NCBI RefSeq assembly: GCF_010669145.1
Contig: NZ_CP048635.1
Location: 806,001 to 870,000, forward strand
DNA length: 64,000 nucleotides
Direction of reading: 5' to 3'
Origin: Rhizobium oryzihabitans
GTDB taxonomy: Bacteria; Pseudomonadota; Alphaproteobacteria; Rhizobiales; Rhizobiaceae
How positions within the stretch are numbered: the stretch's first letter is position 1; each line of letters starts with the position of its first letter. Under the pieces are notes generated by a model. That model saw only the letters and a list, made by a program, of their open reading frames with translations, ran no database searches and was not told where the DNA came from. This document shows positions 31,045 to 40,857 of this stretch, one piece after another. A program made the translations under genes and the position numbers.

Positions 31045-31206
31045 AGCGCGATCCACGGCGACCGATGGAGATTTACGATCCTGGGTGCCTACAAAAGTAG
31101 GTGGGCACCGTGTGTCCAGCCCCACGGGACTGGCCAGGGACAGCTCCCTTTGGATCGAGTATGGCCCCAGGGATTGTGGTTCCTGTCGGGAAGCGCAGAA
31201 CGCGCT
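31045..31206 (-). ncRNA. ssrS: 6S RNA
   Basis: 6S RNA binds the housekeeping RNA polymerase holoenzyme in stationary phase. It is called from synteny (downstream of zapA, near ygfA, the usual alphaproteobacterial position) and from shape. An end-closing helix AGCGCG (31206-31201) pairs with CGCGCT (31050-31045), giving 162 nt, the expected size. Inside lie a long G+C-rich helix region (GGGGCC/GGCC arms) and an apical hairpin (CCTAC-TTTT-GTAGG). TATAT at about 31214 could be its -10 box. A CCGGG/CCCGG hairpin just past the 3' end (31036-31022) could be the terminator. Boundaries are good to a few bases at best. Confidence 0.72.
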
Positions 31207-31283
31207 ACAGATATAAGACGTATCGAACCAAACCACCAGAGGGCCGGCAGCGAAATTTTGCCGGCGCAAAGCTTCTCGGGCGA

Positions 31284-31661
31284 TCAATGCGCCGCAGGCT
31301 TCGGCCGCGCCAGCAATTTTTCCGTAATGCCGTTCAGGCGGTCGGCCAGATCGCCGATGGCGAGCGCCACCATCTCGTCCGATTTCGCCCTGTGCTCGGC
31401 CATGCCGTCGCGGTTGCGGGAAAGGGAGGTGACTTCGCCCTCGAGTTTCTCGAGCTTGCGATTGATCTCGGAAAGCTCGTCCATCACCATGATGCCCGCC
31501 ATGACGGTGAGCCTGAGATCGCCGATTTCGCCGAACTGGCTCTTGAGATGTCCGACGTAACGGTCGAAGCGGGTGGCAAGATCGGTCAGGTGGTCTTCCT
31601 GTCCCGCTTCGCACGCCATGCGATAGGCCTTGCCGTCGATCATAACAGTAACTTGCGCCAT
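31284..31661 (-). CDS. zapA: Cell division protein ZapA
   Basis: 125 aa starting MAQVTVMIDGKAYRMACEAG, the ZapA fold that binds FtsZ, followed by a coiled coil (MDELSEINRKLEKLEGEV). ZapA cross-links FtsZ filaments in the Z-ring. It lies 10 nt after the DUF4164 gene and directly upstream of 6S RNA. Confidence 0.93.
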   Translation of the reverse strand: MAQVTVMIDGKAYRMACEAGQEDHLTDLATRFDRYVGHLKSQFGEIGDLRLTVMAGIMVMDELSEINRKLEKLEGEVTSLSRNRDGMAEHRAKSDEMVALAIGDLADRLNGITEKLLARPKPAAH

Positions 31662-31671
31662 GAAACCGCTC

Positions 31672-31944
31672 CTATCGATCCAGCACCGCGCGGATCGTCT
31701 CCATCGCCGTCACCAGACGGCGGGAAACCTCGCGGTTGACTTCCTCAAGACGGTTGGCGCGAAATTCGGCCTGATCAAGCTCATGCGCGAGCCTTGCGCG
31801 GTCGACATGGACCCGCTTGACCTCGTTATCGATCTCGCCCGTCTCCCTTTGCCGTTCGATACGCATATCGATGGCATTTTCGAGATTTGTGATGGCAGCA
31901 CTCAGCTCCGTCAGCGCAGATTGTACGGTCTTCTCAGCCGACAT
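31672..31944 (-). CDS. DUF4164-family coiled-coil protein
   Basis: A 90-aa, nearly all-helical charged protein (LSAAITNLENAIDMRIERQ, then RLAHELDQAEFRANRLEEV), matching the DUF4164 family found beside zapA in Rhizobiales. In this position it resembles a ZapB-like partner of ZapA, which is inference. ATG at 31944 chosen over an in-frame TTG 4 codons upstream. Confidence 0.88.
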   Translation of the reverse strand: MSAEKTVQSALTELSAAITNLENAIDMRIERQRETGEIDNEVKRVHVDRARLAHELDQAEFRANRLEEVNREVSRRLVTAMETIRAVLDR

Positions 31945-32268
31945 CGTTTTTTCCAACTTGCAAGCAACCGGCCGAATCGTCCGGTTTCAGGCCTTTTCAA
32001 CAATCACGAGGTTATTACCCGATTTATCATCCAGTCAATCAAACCAGTGCATTGAGGCGTTTTGCTCTGTGGATGAACGAGGAAGCCTCGGCACATATCG
32101 CGCAGATTTTGTCCGGACACCCGATTTTCTAAACGATTTTTATCTTCGACAGAACCGCAAACGCCCGTGGATTTATTGACTTGCCTGCCTCACCTGCTAT
32201 GGATCAACCCGCTTTTTGGATAGTTGCGTAAAACTATCTCCTTTCACCCGGAAACAGACGGAAAAGCC
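31945..32268. other. Divergent promoter region between DUF4164-zapA and tkt
   Basis: 324 nt without a gene. It holds the tkt promoter and presumably the zapA-operon promoter. A partly palindromic tract (GAGGAAGCCTCGGC) near 32080 is the only other structure I see. Confidence 0.5.
32176..32203 (+). promoter_or_regulatory. Sigma-70-type promoter of tkt
   Basis: TTGACT, 16-nt spacer, then TATGGA, ending 65 nt upstream of the tkt ATG. Confidence 0.55.
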
Positions 32269-34251
32269 ATGATTTCTCGCGACAAACACAACCGGATGGC
32301 AAATGCGATCCGCTTTCTTGCCATGGATGCAGTGGAGAAGGCCAATTCCGGCCATCCCGGTCTGCCGATGGGCGCCGCTGATGTCGCCACCGTTCTCTTC
32401 ACCCGTTACCTGAAATTCGATCCCAAGGCTCCGCTGTGGGCGGATCGCGACCGCTTCGTGCTGTCGGCGGGTCATGGTTCGATGCTTCTTTACTCGCTGC
32501 TCTATTTGACGGGCTACGAGGATATGACGATCGACGAGATCAAGCGTTTCCGTCAGTTCGGTTCCAAGACCGCCGGACATCCCGAATATGGCCATGCGAC
32601 CGGCATCGAAACGACGACCGGCCCGCTCGGCCAGGGCATCGCGAACGCCGTCGGCATGGCAATTGCCGAGCGCAAGCTGGAAGAGGAATTCGGCTCCGAC
32701 CTGCAGAGCCACTTCACCTATGTGCTGTGCGGCGACGGCTGCCTCATGGAAGGCATCAGCCACGAAGCCATCGCGCTTGCCGGCCACCTGAAGCTCAACA
32801 AGCTCGTTCTGTTCTGGGATGACAACAACATCACCATCGACGGTGAAGTCGGCCTTTCCGACAGCACCGACCAGATCGCCCGCTTCCAGGCCGTTCACTG
32901 GAACACCATCCGCGTCGACGGCCACGATCCGGATGCGATTGCAGCCGCCATCGAAGCCGCGCAGAAATCCGACCGACCGACCTTCATCGCCTGCAAGACC
33001 GTGATCGGCTTCGGCGCGCCCAACAAGCAGGGCACCCACAAGGTTCACGGCAACCCGCTCGGTGCCGAAGAAATCGCCGCTGCGCGCAAGAGCCTCAACT
33101 GGGAAGCCGAAGCTTTCGTCATTCCGGAAGACGTGCTGGATGCATGGCGCCTCGCCGGCCTGCGCTCCACCAAGACCCGCCAGGACTGGGAAGCCCGCCT
33201 CGAAGCGACCGAAGCCGGCAAGAAGGCCGAGTTCAAGCGCCGCTTTGCCGGTGACCTGCCCGGCAACTTCGACAGCTCCATCGATGCCTTCAAGAAGAAA
33301 ATCATTGAGAACAATCCGACCGTCGCCACCCGCAAGGCCTCGGAAGACGCGCTTGAAGTCATCAACGGCATCCTGCCGGAAATGATCGGCGGTTCGGCCG
33401 ACCTGACGCCGTCCAACAACACCAAGACCAGCCAGATGAAGTCCATCACGCCGACGGATTTCTCCGGCCGTTACCTGCATTACGGCATCCGCGAGCACGG
33501 CATGGCAGCGGCGATGAACGGCATTGCGCTCCATGGCGGCCTCATCCCCTATGCCGGCGGCTTCCTGATCTTCTCGGACTATTGCCGTCCGTCGATCCGC
33601 CTTGCCGCACTCATGGGTATCCGCGTCGTCCACGTCCTGACGCATGATTCCATCGGCGTTGGCGAAGACGGCCCGACCCACCAGCCGGTGGAGCAGATCG
33701 CGGCGCTGCGCGCCATTCCGAACCTTCTCCTCTTCCGCCCGGCGGATGAAACCGAAACGGCGGAATGCTGGCAGCTGGCGCTTGAGCAGAAGCATCGCCC
33801 GTCTGCGCTGGCGCTCACCCGTCAGAACCTTGCGCCCTCGCGCAAGGAATATGAAGAGAAGAACCTTTCCGCTTACGGCGCTTACGAACTCGTATCGGCA
33901 AGCGATGCCAAGGTTTCGATCTTCGCATCCGGTTCGGAAGTCGAAGTCGCCCTCAAGGCCGCAGCGACACTGAAGGACAAGGGCGTTTCCGCCCGCGTCG
34001 TTTCCGTTCCCTGCTTCGAACTCTTCAAGGAACAGCCGGAAACCTACCGCAACGCCATCATCGGCAAGGCTCCGGTCAAGATCGCGGTTGAAGCCGCCAT
34101 CCGCCAGGGCTGGGATTATTTCATCGGCTCGGACGGCGCATTCGTCGGCATGCATTCCTTCGGTGCATCCGCACCAGCGAAGGATCTCTTCAAGCACTTC
34201 GGCATCACGGCGGAAGCCGTTGTCGCCGCAGTCGAGGCAAAACTTGCGTGA
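32269..34251 (+). CDS. tkt: Transketolase
   Basis: Thiamine-diphosphate enzyme that moves two-carbon units between sugar phosphates, linking the pentose phosphate pathway to glycolysis. 660 aa, normal length. Motifs: the N-terminal substrate site [16 protein letters not shown], the ThDP/metal motif [14 protein letters not shown] onward to [12 protein letters not shown], and the C-terminal half with [21 protein letters not shown] at 32269 chosen over a TTG 15 codons upstream. It lies 63 nt before gap and is probably co-transcribed with it. Confidence 0.97.
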   Translation: MISRDKHNRMANAIRFLAMDAVEKANSGHPGLPMGAADVATVLFTRYLKFDPKAPLWADRDRFVLSAGHGSMLLYSLLYLTGYEDMTIDEIKRFRQFGSKTAGHPEYGHATGIETTTGPLGQGIANAVGMAIAERKLEEEFGSDLQSHFTYVLCGDGCLMEGISHEAIALAGHLKLNKLVLFWDDNNITIDGEVGLSDSTDQIARFQAVHWNTIRVDGHDPDAIAAAIEAAQKSDRPTFIACKTVIGFGAPNKQGTHKVHGNPLGAEEIAAARKSLNWEAEAFVIPEDVLDAWRLAGLRSTKTRQDWEARLEATEAGKKAEFKRRFAGDLPGNFDSSIDAFKKKIIENNPTVATRKASEDALEVINGILPEMIGGSADLTPSNNTKTSQMKSITPTDFSGRYLHYGIREHGMAAAMNGIALHGGLIPYAGGFLIFSDYCRPSIRLAALMGIRVVHVLTHDSIGVGEDGPTHQPVEQIAALRAIPNLLLFRPADETETAECWQLALEQKHRPSALALTRQNLAPSRKEYEEKNLSAYGAYELVSASDAKVSIFASGSEVEVALKAAATLKDKGVSARVVSVPCFELFKEQPETYRNAIIGKAPVKIAVEAAIRQGWDYFIGSDGAFVGMHSFGASAPAKDLFKHFGITAEAVVAAVEAKLA

Positions 34252-34314
34252 GGGCTTCCCAAGCCCTCACATTTCCGCAAAGACCAAGCACATATCTTGA
34301 TCGGGAGACTGTAA

Positions 34315-35325
34315 ATGACTGTAAAAGTTGCCATTAACGGCTTCGGCCGCATCGGCCGCAATGTTCTGCGCGCCATCGTTGAATCCGGCCGCACCGATAT
34401 CGAAGTCGTTGCCATCAACGACCTCGGCCCGGTTGAAACCAACGCCCACCTGCTGCGTTACGATTCCATCCACGGCAAGTTCCCGGCTGACGTCAAGGTC
34501 GAAGGCGACACGATCATCGTTGGCGGCGGCAAGCCGATCAAGGTGACGGCCGTTCGCGATCCGGCAACGCTGCCGCACAAGGAACTCGGCGTCGACATCG
34601 CGCTCGAATGCACGGGCATCTTCACCGCCCGCGACAAGGCTGCTGCACATCTGACGGCCGGCGCAAAGCGCGTCATCGTGTCTGCTCCGGCTGACGGCGC
34701 TGACCTCACGGTCGTCTTCGGCGTCAATGACGACCAGCTGACGAAGGACCATCTGGTCATTTCCAACGCATCCTGCACCACCAACTGCCTCGTGCCGGTC
34801 GTGAAGGTTCTCGATGACGTCGTTGGCATCGATCATGGTTTCATGACCACGATCCACTCCTACACGGGCGACCAGCCGACGCTGGACACCATGCACAAGG
34901 ATCTGTACCGCGCCCGCGCCGCAGCCCTGTCCATGATCCCAACCTCGACGGGTGCAGCCAAGGCCGTTGGCCTCGTTCTGCCGCACCTCAAGGGCAAGCT
35001 GGACGGCACGTCGATCCGCGTTCCGACCCCGAACGTTTCGGTTGTCGACTTCAAGTTCATCGCCAAGCGCGACACGACGGTTGAGGAAGTCAATGAAGCG
35101 ATCAAGTCCGCTTCCAACGGCAAGCTGAAGGGCATTCTCGGCTACACCGAAGAGCCGCTCGTCTCCCGCGACTTCAACCATGACAGCCATTCCTCGATCT
35201 TCGCGATCGACCAGACGAAGGTCATGGAAGGCAAGTTCGTGCGCGTCCTGTCCTGGTACGACAACGAGTGGGGCTTCTCCAACCGTATGTCGGACACGGC
35301 CGTCGCATTCGCGAAGACCATCTAA
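34315..35325 (+). CDS. gap: Glyceraldehyde-3-phosphate dehydrogenase, type I
   Basis: Oxidises glyceraldehyde-3-phosphate to 1,3-bisphosphoglycerate. 336 aa with the NAD-binding start [14 protein letters not shown] and the catalytic Cys154 in [10 protein letters not shown]; the substrate loop and C-terminal [13 protein letters not shown] are complete. GGGAG lies 7 nt before the ATG. It serves glycolysis and gluconeogenesis with the downstream pgk and fba. The pair tkt-gap ends at a strong terminator. Confidence 0.98.
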   Translation: MTVKVAINGFGRIGRNVLRAIVESGRTDIEVVAINDLGPVETNAHLLRYDSIHGKFPADVKVEGDTIIVGGGKPIKVTAVRDPATLPHKELGVDIALECTGIFTARDKAAAHLTAGAKRVIVSAPADGADLTVVFGVNDDQLTKDHLVISNASCTTNCLVPVVKVLDDVVGIDHGFMTTIHSYTGDQPTLDTMHKDLYRARAAALSMIPTSTGAAKAVGLVLPHLKGKLDGTSIRVPTPNVSVVDFKFIAKRDTTVEEVNEAIKSASNGKLKGILGYTEEPLVSRDFNHDSHSSIFAIDQTKVMEGKFVRVLSWYDNEWGFSNRMSDTAVAFAKTI

Positions 35326-35344
35326 GACACCACTTCCACAAAGA

Positions 35345-35375
35345 AACCGGCAGGAGCGATCCTGCCGGTTTTTGT
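35345..35375 (+). terminator. Rho-independent terminator after gap
   Basis: A 10-bp ACCGGCAGGA stem with its complement around loop GCGA, then TTTTTG, 20 nt past the gap stop. Confidence 0.9.
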
Positions 35376-35497
35376 TTGCCTGAAAAATGCCGGCGGGAAT
35401 GGGGGATCCCGCCGGCATCGATCCAGAAGCAATGCGGGGCGCTTCGGACCGAAACAATCACCGGAGGCGAGAGGGCCAGCCGTCCGGCATGAACCCC

Positions 35498-35767
35498 TCA
35501 CTTTCTGTTATTGATAATGATCGGGTCCCGTGAGCCGGCATTGCTCCAGATCGTATCGAACGTCTGTTGTCTTAATTCGCTTTGCTGCATGGAAAGCTTC
35601 ATCATGCAGTCGGCAAAATCCCGCGAACCTTCCGGGTAACCAAACGACCGGCAGCGCTCGCGTTGCGCACCCATGTTTGCAGCCGTCTGTTCCGTGCTGG
35701 AGCAGCCCGAAACAATCGAGCCTGCCGCCAATACCATTATAAATGCAGTAATAGATTTCCGTTTCAT
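35498..35767 (-). CDS. Small lipoprotein, function unknown
   Basis: 89 aa with a lipoprotein signal ending at VSGC (Cys22). The mature part contains Cys-Arg...Asp-Cys-Met (RCRSFGYPEGSRDFADCMM), two cysteines that could form a disulphide, and ends in a short basic tail. I do not recognise a named family beyond small rhizobial lipoproteins. Single gene; its promoter lies in the 388-nt space upstream. Confidence 0.75.
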   Translation of the reverse strand: MKRKSITAFIMVLAAGSIVSGCSSTEQTAANMGAQRERCRSFGYPEGSRDFADCMMKLSMQQSELRQQTFDTIWSNAGSRDPIIINNRK

Positions 35768-36155
35768 CCGATCGCTCCGGTAATGATGAAAAGCAATTCG
35801 GACGAGAGAACTAACGCAGCTGCATTGTCTCTATGTTACGTCGAGACACCGGCAGGCAAATTGTTTCCGCGCAGCATCCACAGCGCTGCGTGCATTGAAC
35901 GTTTTCGCCCGCGCGCCGAAAAAATTCCCATTTCCTGCCTTCGTCTGGTCCACTTTGAAACGGACAAGGGAAACAGGGATAACGGTCGTGCGCAATGCAC
36001 TTCGGCCCTGCCGTATCATTCGATACACCCCGCCTTGCGTCGCCTTTCAACGCCAGCCGAAACAGCGCTGACAGACCGCAACCCGTGGCGCATTGACTGC
36101 ACACGCGCAGAGCATTCATTGCAGCGGTCAACGCGGTTTGAATGAGGCGGTGAAC
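35768..36155. other. 388-nt intergenic region
   Basis: Separates the divergent lipoprotein and antiporter genes. The plus strand stays open through most of it, but codon use and the lack of a start site argue against a gene. I see no hairpin with a T-run and no clear operator. Confidence 0.4.
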
Positions 36156-38021
36156 GTGGAATCATTTTATCTTCTGTTGCTGGTCGCAACTGTTCTGGTT
36201 CTCGTCGCAGCCTTTTCGAGCCTTATCGCCTTCCGCTTCGGCGCACCTCTCCTGTTACTCTTCCTGATGATCGGCCTTGCGGCTGGTGTGGATGGCCTCG
36301 GCATCGAATTCACCAACAATCCGCTGGCCTATATGCTCGGCTCGCTCGTGCTTGCCGTCATTCTTTTCGATTCCGGTTTCGGCACGTCGATACAATCCTT
36401 CCGGCTTTCGGCAGCACCCGCCGTCGCTCTCGCGACAGTCGGCGTCATTCTCACATCCGTCTTTTTCGCCGGTGCGGCCGCCCTGCTGCTCGGGCTCTCC
36501 TGGCTGGAGGGCCTGTTGCTTGGCGCCATCGTCGCCTCCACGGATGCGGCCGCCGTTTTCTTCCTGCTGCGCATCGGCGGCATTCATATCCGCGATCAGG
36601 TGCGCTCGACGCTGGAAGTCGAATCCGGCACCAATGATCCGATGGCGATCTTCCTCACCATCGCCCTGGTCGAAATTATTGCCAAGGGCCAGGGGCTTGC
36701 CGGCATCGACAGCGGCTTTCTGCTGCTTTTCATCGAGCAGATGGGCCTTGGCGTGATTTTCGGCCTGCTTGGCGGCGTCATGATCGCGACTGTCGTCAAC
36801 CGCTTCGCCGCCGACCGCGGGCTTGCGCCGATCTTCGTGCTGGCGCTGGCGCTGCTCGTCTTCTCCTTCACCGGCACCATTGGCGGCAGCGGTTTTCTGG
36901 CGGTCTATGTGGCGGGCATCGTTGCCGGCAACCGCCGGATTTTCGCCAAGGAAACCATCCGCCGTTTCCATGAGGGGCTGACCTGGCTTGCCCAGATCAT
37001 CATGTTCCTGATGCTCGGCCTCCTCGCCACACCGTCGCAATTTCCGGCGATCGCCATCCCGGCCGTCCTGCTGGCGCTGTTCCTGATCTTCGTCGCCCGT
37101 CCGCTTGCGGTGTGGCTCAGCCTGATGCCCTTCAACTATACCCAGCAGGAAACATCCTTCGTGGCCTGGGTCGGTCTGCGCGGCGCAGTATCGATCCTTC
37201 TTGCCATCATGCCCATTCTCGGCGGGCTCAACGATGCGCAGATCTATTTCAACGCCGCCTTCATCATCGTGCTGGTGTCGCTTCTGCTCCAGGGCTGGAC
37301 GATCAAGCCGGTGGCCACAAGGCTGGGGTTGATCGTGCCGCCGCGCATGGGCGATGTCGACAAGCTGGAAGTGGACCTTCCCGGCACCGCCAATCACGAG
37401 TTGATTTCCTATCGCGTCGCCAAAGGCAGCGCCATCATGCAGGGCGAGCGCATTCCGCGCTGGGCGATGCCCTCTCTGGTCGTGCGCGACGGCAAATCGA
37501 TCCGCTACCAATATGCCGGGCGGCTGCGTGAAAACGATCTCGTCTATCTTTTCATCGCACCCGGTTATTCCCGCCTGATCGACCGGCTGTTCGCCAGCGC
37601 CCTGCCCGTCGCCGATGACGATGCGGATTTCTTCGGCATTTTCGCGATCTCACCCGCACGCCCTGCCAAGGACCTTGATGCCGCCTACGGCCCGGGCCTC
37701 ATTTCGCCCGCCGAACAGGCGATGAACATTGCGGAACTCATCGAGGCGCGGCTCTCCGGAAAGGCGGATTATGCCGACCGGGTGCGCCTCGGTTCCATCG
37801 TTCTGATCGTTCGGGCGCTGGACGAACATGAGGCGATCACCGGTATCGGCATTTCGCTTGAACCGGTCGAGCCGGCCACGAGCCTGCCGATCTTTATAAG
37901 CCTTTCGGAGATTCTCAGCCGCGTGCGGCGGTATCTGGCGCAGCGGCGTCAGTCACGCTCCGGCGATGGCAACGAGGGCATTTCCGCGCCTCCGTCCGAG
38001 GTGAGAGAAAATGAGGCGTGA
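36156..38021 (+). CDS. Potassium/proton antiporter (NhaP2/CvrA type)
   Basis: 621 aa: about 12 TM helices of the CPA1 cation/proton antiporter family ([18 protein letters not shown] carries the ion-binding Asp region; [12 protein letters not shown] is also conserved), then a TrkA-C domain at about 405-480 and a C-terminal CorC/HlyC-like domain. This is the K+/H+ antiporter NhaP2 layout, removing excess cytoplasmic K+. The start is uncertain: GTG at 36156 with AGG 8 nt upstream gives [14 protein letters not shown] at 36150 is possible. Confidence 0.9.
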   Translation: MESFYLLLLVATVLVLVAAFSSLIAFRFGAPLLLLFLMIGLAAGVDGLGIEFTNNPLAYMLGSLVLAVILFDSGFGTSIQSFRLSAAPAVALATVGVILTSVFFAGAAALLLGLSWLEGLLLGAIVASTDAAAVFFLLRIGGIHIRDQVRSTLEVESGTNDPMAIFLTIALVEIIAKGQGLAGIDSGFLLLFIEQMGLGVIFGLLGGVMIATVVNRFAADRGLAPIFVLALALLVFSFTGTIGGSGFLAVYVAGIVAGNRRIFAKETIRRFHEGLTWLAQIIMFLMLGLLATPSQFPAIAIPAVLLALFLIFVARPLAVWLSLMPFNYTQQETSFVAWVGLRGAVSILLAIMPILGGLNDAQIYFNAAFIIVLVSLLLQGWTIKPVATRLGLIVPPRMGDVDKLEVDLPGTANHELISYRVAKGSAIMQGERIPRWAMPSLVVRDGKSIRYQYAGRLRENDLVYLFIAPGYSRLIDRLFASALPVADDDADFFGIFAISPARPAKDLDAAYGPGLISPAEQAMNIAELIEARLSGKADYADRVRLGSIVLIVRALDEHEAITGIGISLEPVEPATSLPIFISLSEILSRVRRYLAQRRQSRSGDGNEGISAPPSEVRENEA

Positions 38022-38088
38022 CCGGCTTGCGTCGGCAATCAGGCATAGTATGGTCCGTCCCGAACTCGCAACAAATCAGGATCGACCT

Positions 38089-39291
38089 ATGCCCGCTTTC
38101 AAGACCATCGACGACCTTAACGACATTGCCGGAAAGCGCGTTCTCGTCCGCGTTGATCTCAACGTGCCGGTTGCGGATGGCAAGGTGACGGACGCGACCC
38201 GTATTGAACGGGTTGCGCCGACCATTCTCGAACTCTCCGGAAAAGGCGCGAAAGTCATCCTGCTTGCCCATTTCGGCCGCCCGAAGGGTGAACCCGTCGC
38301 CGACATGTCGCTTTCCCAGATCGTAGCTACCGTTGAGGAAGTTTTGGATCACCCTGTGTCTTTCGCAGCCGATTGCATCGGCGCGCCGGCAGCGGACGCA
38401 GTCGCGAAAATGAATGATGGCGATATCCTTCTTCTGGAAAATACCCGCTTCCACAAGGGCGAGGAAAAGAACGATCCGGCATTTGTCGAGGCTCTGGCAG
38501 CCAACGGCGATATCTATGTGAATGACGCCTTCTCCGCAGCCCACCGCGCCCACGCCTCGACAGAAGGTCTGGCGCGTCACCTGCCCGCCTATGCCGGCCG
38601 CACCATGCAGGCCGAGCTTGAGGCGCTGGAAAAGGGCCTCGGCCAGCCGGTCCGTCCTGTGGTCGCCATCGTCGGCGGCGCGAAGGTTTCGAGCAAGATC
38701 GATCTCCTGATGAACCTCGTCAAGAAGGTCGATGCCCTCGTCATCGGCGGCGGCATGGCTAACACCTTCCTTGCCGCACGCGGCGCACAAGTCGGCAAAT
38801 CCCTCTGCGAACACGATCTGGCCGAAACCGCAAAACAGATCATGATCGAAGCGGCCACATCCGGCTGCGCCATCGTTCTGCCGGAAGACGGCGTGGTCGC
38901 CCGCGAATTCAAGGCCGGTGCGGCGAACGAAACCGTCGATATCAACGCCATTCCCGCTGATGCCATGGTTCTCGATGTCGGCCCGAAATCGGTCGAAAGC
39001 ATCAAGGCCTGGATTTCCCGCGCGGAAACGCTGGTCTGGAACGGGCCACTCGGCGCCTTCGAAATCGAACCCTTCGATGCGGCAACAGTGGCTGCGGCAA
39101 AACATGCCGCCGAATGCACGAAAGCGGGCAAGCTCGTCTCTGTCGCCGGTGGTGGCGACACGGTCGCGGCACTGAACCACGCCGGCGTCTCCGACGATTT
39201 CACCTATATCTCGACGGCAGGCGGCGCCTTCCTCGAATGGATGGAAGGCAAGGAATTGCCGGGCGTTGCCATCCTGACCGCTGCCAAGTAA
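38089..39291 (+). CDS. pgk: Phosphoglycerate kinase
   Basis: Makes ATP and 3-phosphoglycerate from 1,3-bisphosphoglycerate, reversibly. 400 aa, normal length: substrate-binding [13 protein letters not shown] and [10 protein letters not shown] in the N-domain, hinge and nucleotide site WNGPLGAFE, and GGGDTVAAL near the C-terminus. AGGA lies 9 nt before the ATG at 38089. It is 67 nt downstream of the antiporter and has a strong terminator after it. Confidence 0.98.
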   Translation: MPAFKTIDDLNDIAGKRVLVRVDLNVPVADGKVTDATRIERVAPTILELSGKGAKVILLAHFGRPKGEPVADMSLSQIVATVEEVLDHPVSFAADCIGAPAADAVAKMNDGDILLLENTRFHKGEEKNDPAFVEALAANGDIYVNDAFSAAHRAHASTEGLARHLPAYAGRTMQAELEALEKGLGQPVRPVVAIVGGAKVSSKIDLLMNLVKKVDALVIGGGMANTFLAARGAQVGKSLCEHDLAETAKQIMIEAATSGCAIVLPEDGVVAREFKAGAANETVDINAIPADAMVLDVGPKSVESIKAWISRAETLVWNGPLGAFEIEPFDAATVAAAKHAAECTKAGKLVSVAGGGDTVAALNHAGVSDDFTYISTAGGAFLEWMEGKELPGVAILTAAK

Positions 39292-39313
39292 ACTTATCCT
39301 ACTTGCCTGACAC

Positions 39314-39352
39314 GAGGCCGGACAAGCAATGCTTGCCCGGCCTTGTTTTTTG
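39314..39352 (+). terminator. Rho-independent terminator after pgk
   Basis: A 13-bp stem with one mismatch (AGGCCGGACAAGC arm) around loop AAT, then TTGTTTTTTGG, about 23 nt past the stop. Confidence 0.9.
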
Positions 39353-39379
39353 GTAAGTACGCACAGGAGGAAAAGTTTC

Positions 39380-39406
39380 AAACGATTGAAATCATTTCAA
39401 TCGTTT
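39380..39406. promoter_or_regulatory. 27-bp palindromic operator upstream of fba
   Basis: AAACGATTGAAAT, centre C, then the exact complement: a perfect 13-bp inverted repeat, 77 nt before the fba ATG. With one mismatch it extends to 16-bp arms. It has no T-run and is A+T-rich, so it reads as a protein-binding operator (LacI- or GntR-like) rather than a terminator. The regulator is unknown. Confidence 0.65.
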
Positions 39407-39482
39407 CAATGAGTTAGCCTGCCATTTCCCTGCCCTGGAACTTCTGTTATCGGGAATTTATTGTGCCTTGGGAGAATAGCAA

Positions 39483-40508
39483 ATGACCGAACGTCTCGAA
39501 GACATTGCCATCAAAATGGTTGCCGACGGTAAAGGCCTGCTCGCAGCCGACGAATCCACAGGAACGATCAAGAAGCGTTTCGACAGCATCAATCTGGAGT
39601 CCACCGAGACCGCCCGCCGCGACTATCGCGAAATGCTGTTCCGCTCCGACGACGCCATGAAGAAATACATCTCCGGCGTCATCCTTTACGAAGAAACCCT
39701 GTTCCAGAAGGCAGCCGACGGCACACCTTTTGTTGATATCATCAAGGCGGCCGGCAGCCTGCCGGGCATCAAGGTGGATATCGGCGCAAAGCCGATGGCC
39801 TTCCACCCGCATGAATTCATCACCGAAGGTCTCGACGGTCTTTACGAGCGCCTGCGCAAGTACCATGAGGCCGGCGCCCGTTTCGCCAAGTGGCGCGGCG
39901 TCATCACCATCGGTGATCAGCGCCCGAGCTGGGGTTCGATCAAGGCAAACTCCCAGTCGCTCGCCCGTTACGCCGCTCTCTGCCAGCAGGCGGATATCGT
40001 GCCGATCGTGGAGCCGGAAGTGCTGATGGACGGCGAGCCGGGCACGCATGACATCGATCGCTGTGCGGAAGTTACGCAATGGGTTCTCCAGACCGTGTTT
40101 GCGGATCTGTTCGATGCCCGCGTCAACCTTGAAGGCATGATCCTCAAGCCGAACATGATCATCGACGGCAAAAAGGCCCGCAAGGCCTCCGTCGAGGAAG
40201 TGGCGGAAAAGACCGTGAAGGTTCTCAAGGCGACCGTGCCCTCTGCCGTTCCGGGCATCGCCTTCCTTTCCGGCGGCCAGTCCTCCGAAGAGGCGACGGC
40301 ACATCTCTCCGCCATGAATGCCGGTTACGACCTGCCCTGGTCGCTGACCTACTCCTACGGCCGCGCGCTTCAGGATACGGCCCTCAAGACATGGGGCGGC
40401 AAGCAGGAGAATGTCGCAGCCGGCCAGCGCGCCTTCACACACCGCGCCGCCATGAACAGCCTTGCTGCCAAGGGCAACTGGAAGCTGGAACTCGAAAAGG
40501 CCGCTTAA
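39483..40508 (+). CDS. fba: Fructose-bisphosphate aldolase, class I
   Basis: Cleaves fructose-1,6-bisphosphate to triose phosphates through a Schiff-base lysine, with no metal. 341 aa: N-terminal GKGLLAADESTGTIKKRF, the class I acid loop VPIVEPEVLMDGEPGTHD, and the Schiff-base lysine in EGMILKPNMI. GGAG lies about 9 nt before the ATG. It sits behind its own operator and terminator, so it is controlled separately from pgk. Confidence 0.97.
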   Translation: MTERLEDIAIKMVADGKGLLAADESTGTIKKRFDSINLESTETARRDYREMLFRSDDAMKKYISGVILYEETLFQKAADGTPFVDIIKAAGSLPGIKVDIGAKPMAFHPHEFITEGLDGLYERLRKYHEAGARFAKWRGVITIGDQRPSWGSIKANSQSLARYAALCQQADIVPIVEPEVLMDGEPGTHDIDRCAEVTQWVLQTVFADLFDARVNLEGMILKPNMIIDGKKARKASVEEVAEKTVKVLKATVPSAVPGIAFLSGGQSSEEATAHLSAMNAGYDLPWSLTYSYGRALQDTALKTWGGKQENVAAGQRAFTHRAAMNSLAAKGNWKLELEKAA

Positions 40509-40537
40509 GGCCAGGCCGACAGGCACGCCGAAAAATC

Positions 40538-40567
40538 AAAGCCGCCCCATGGGCGGCTTTTTTCTTT
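40538..40567 (+). terminator. Rho-independent terminator after fba
   Basis: AAGCCGCC with its complement around loop CCAT, then TTTTTTCTTTAC, about 30 nt past the stop. The T-run overlaps the stop codon of the small gene on the other strand. Confidence 0.9.
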
Positions 40568-40721
40568 ACGGGCGCAGGAGAAGCGTGGCCGACCAGATGA
40601 CAAAGGCGGCAACCGCTATCTTCCAGCAATCGCCCCTTTTTTTAAGGCCCGGCAGGCCGAGCGGCCGAATGATCTGGACCACCATGGCCAGCAGTAAAAA
40701 AAGGCCGATCGCCTTTGTCAT
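40566..40721 (-). CDS. 51-aa predicted two-helix membrane protein
   Basis: A small frame read directly from the minus strand, from ATG 40721 to TAA 40568-40566. It has a hydrophobic N-terminal helix (AIGLFLLLAMVVQII), a short charged loop (KKRGDCWK) and a second hydrophobic helix (IAVAAFVIWSATLLL). AAGG lies about 10 nt upstream. The two-helix hairpin pattern argues for a real protein. Similar tiny membrane proteins of unknown role are common in rhizobia; I do not recognise a named family. Confidence 0.6.
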   Translation of the reverse strand: MTKAIGLFLLLAMVVQIIRPLGLPGLKKRGDCWKIAVAAFVIWSATLLLRP

Positions 40722-40857
40722 TTGTTGAGCCTTTTCTTTATTTCTGCATCGTCACAGGCTGGACATTTTTAGCGTTCACCAGAAGAGTGCAACTCATTCG
40801 GGTAATCCCGTTCTATGGCCTGTCCGACCGTCCGTCCGAACGCATGAGAGTGTCTTC

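Noticed and set aside
32197..34197. Minus-strand open frame of 666 codons
   Set aside because: Opposite tkt, which is certain from its motifs; no conserved domain can be read from it.
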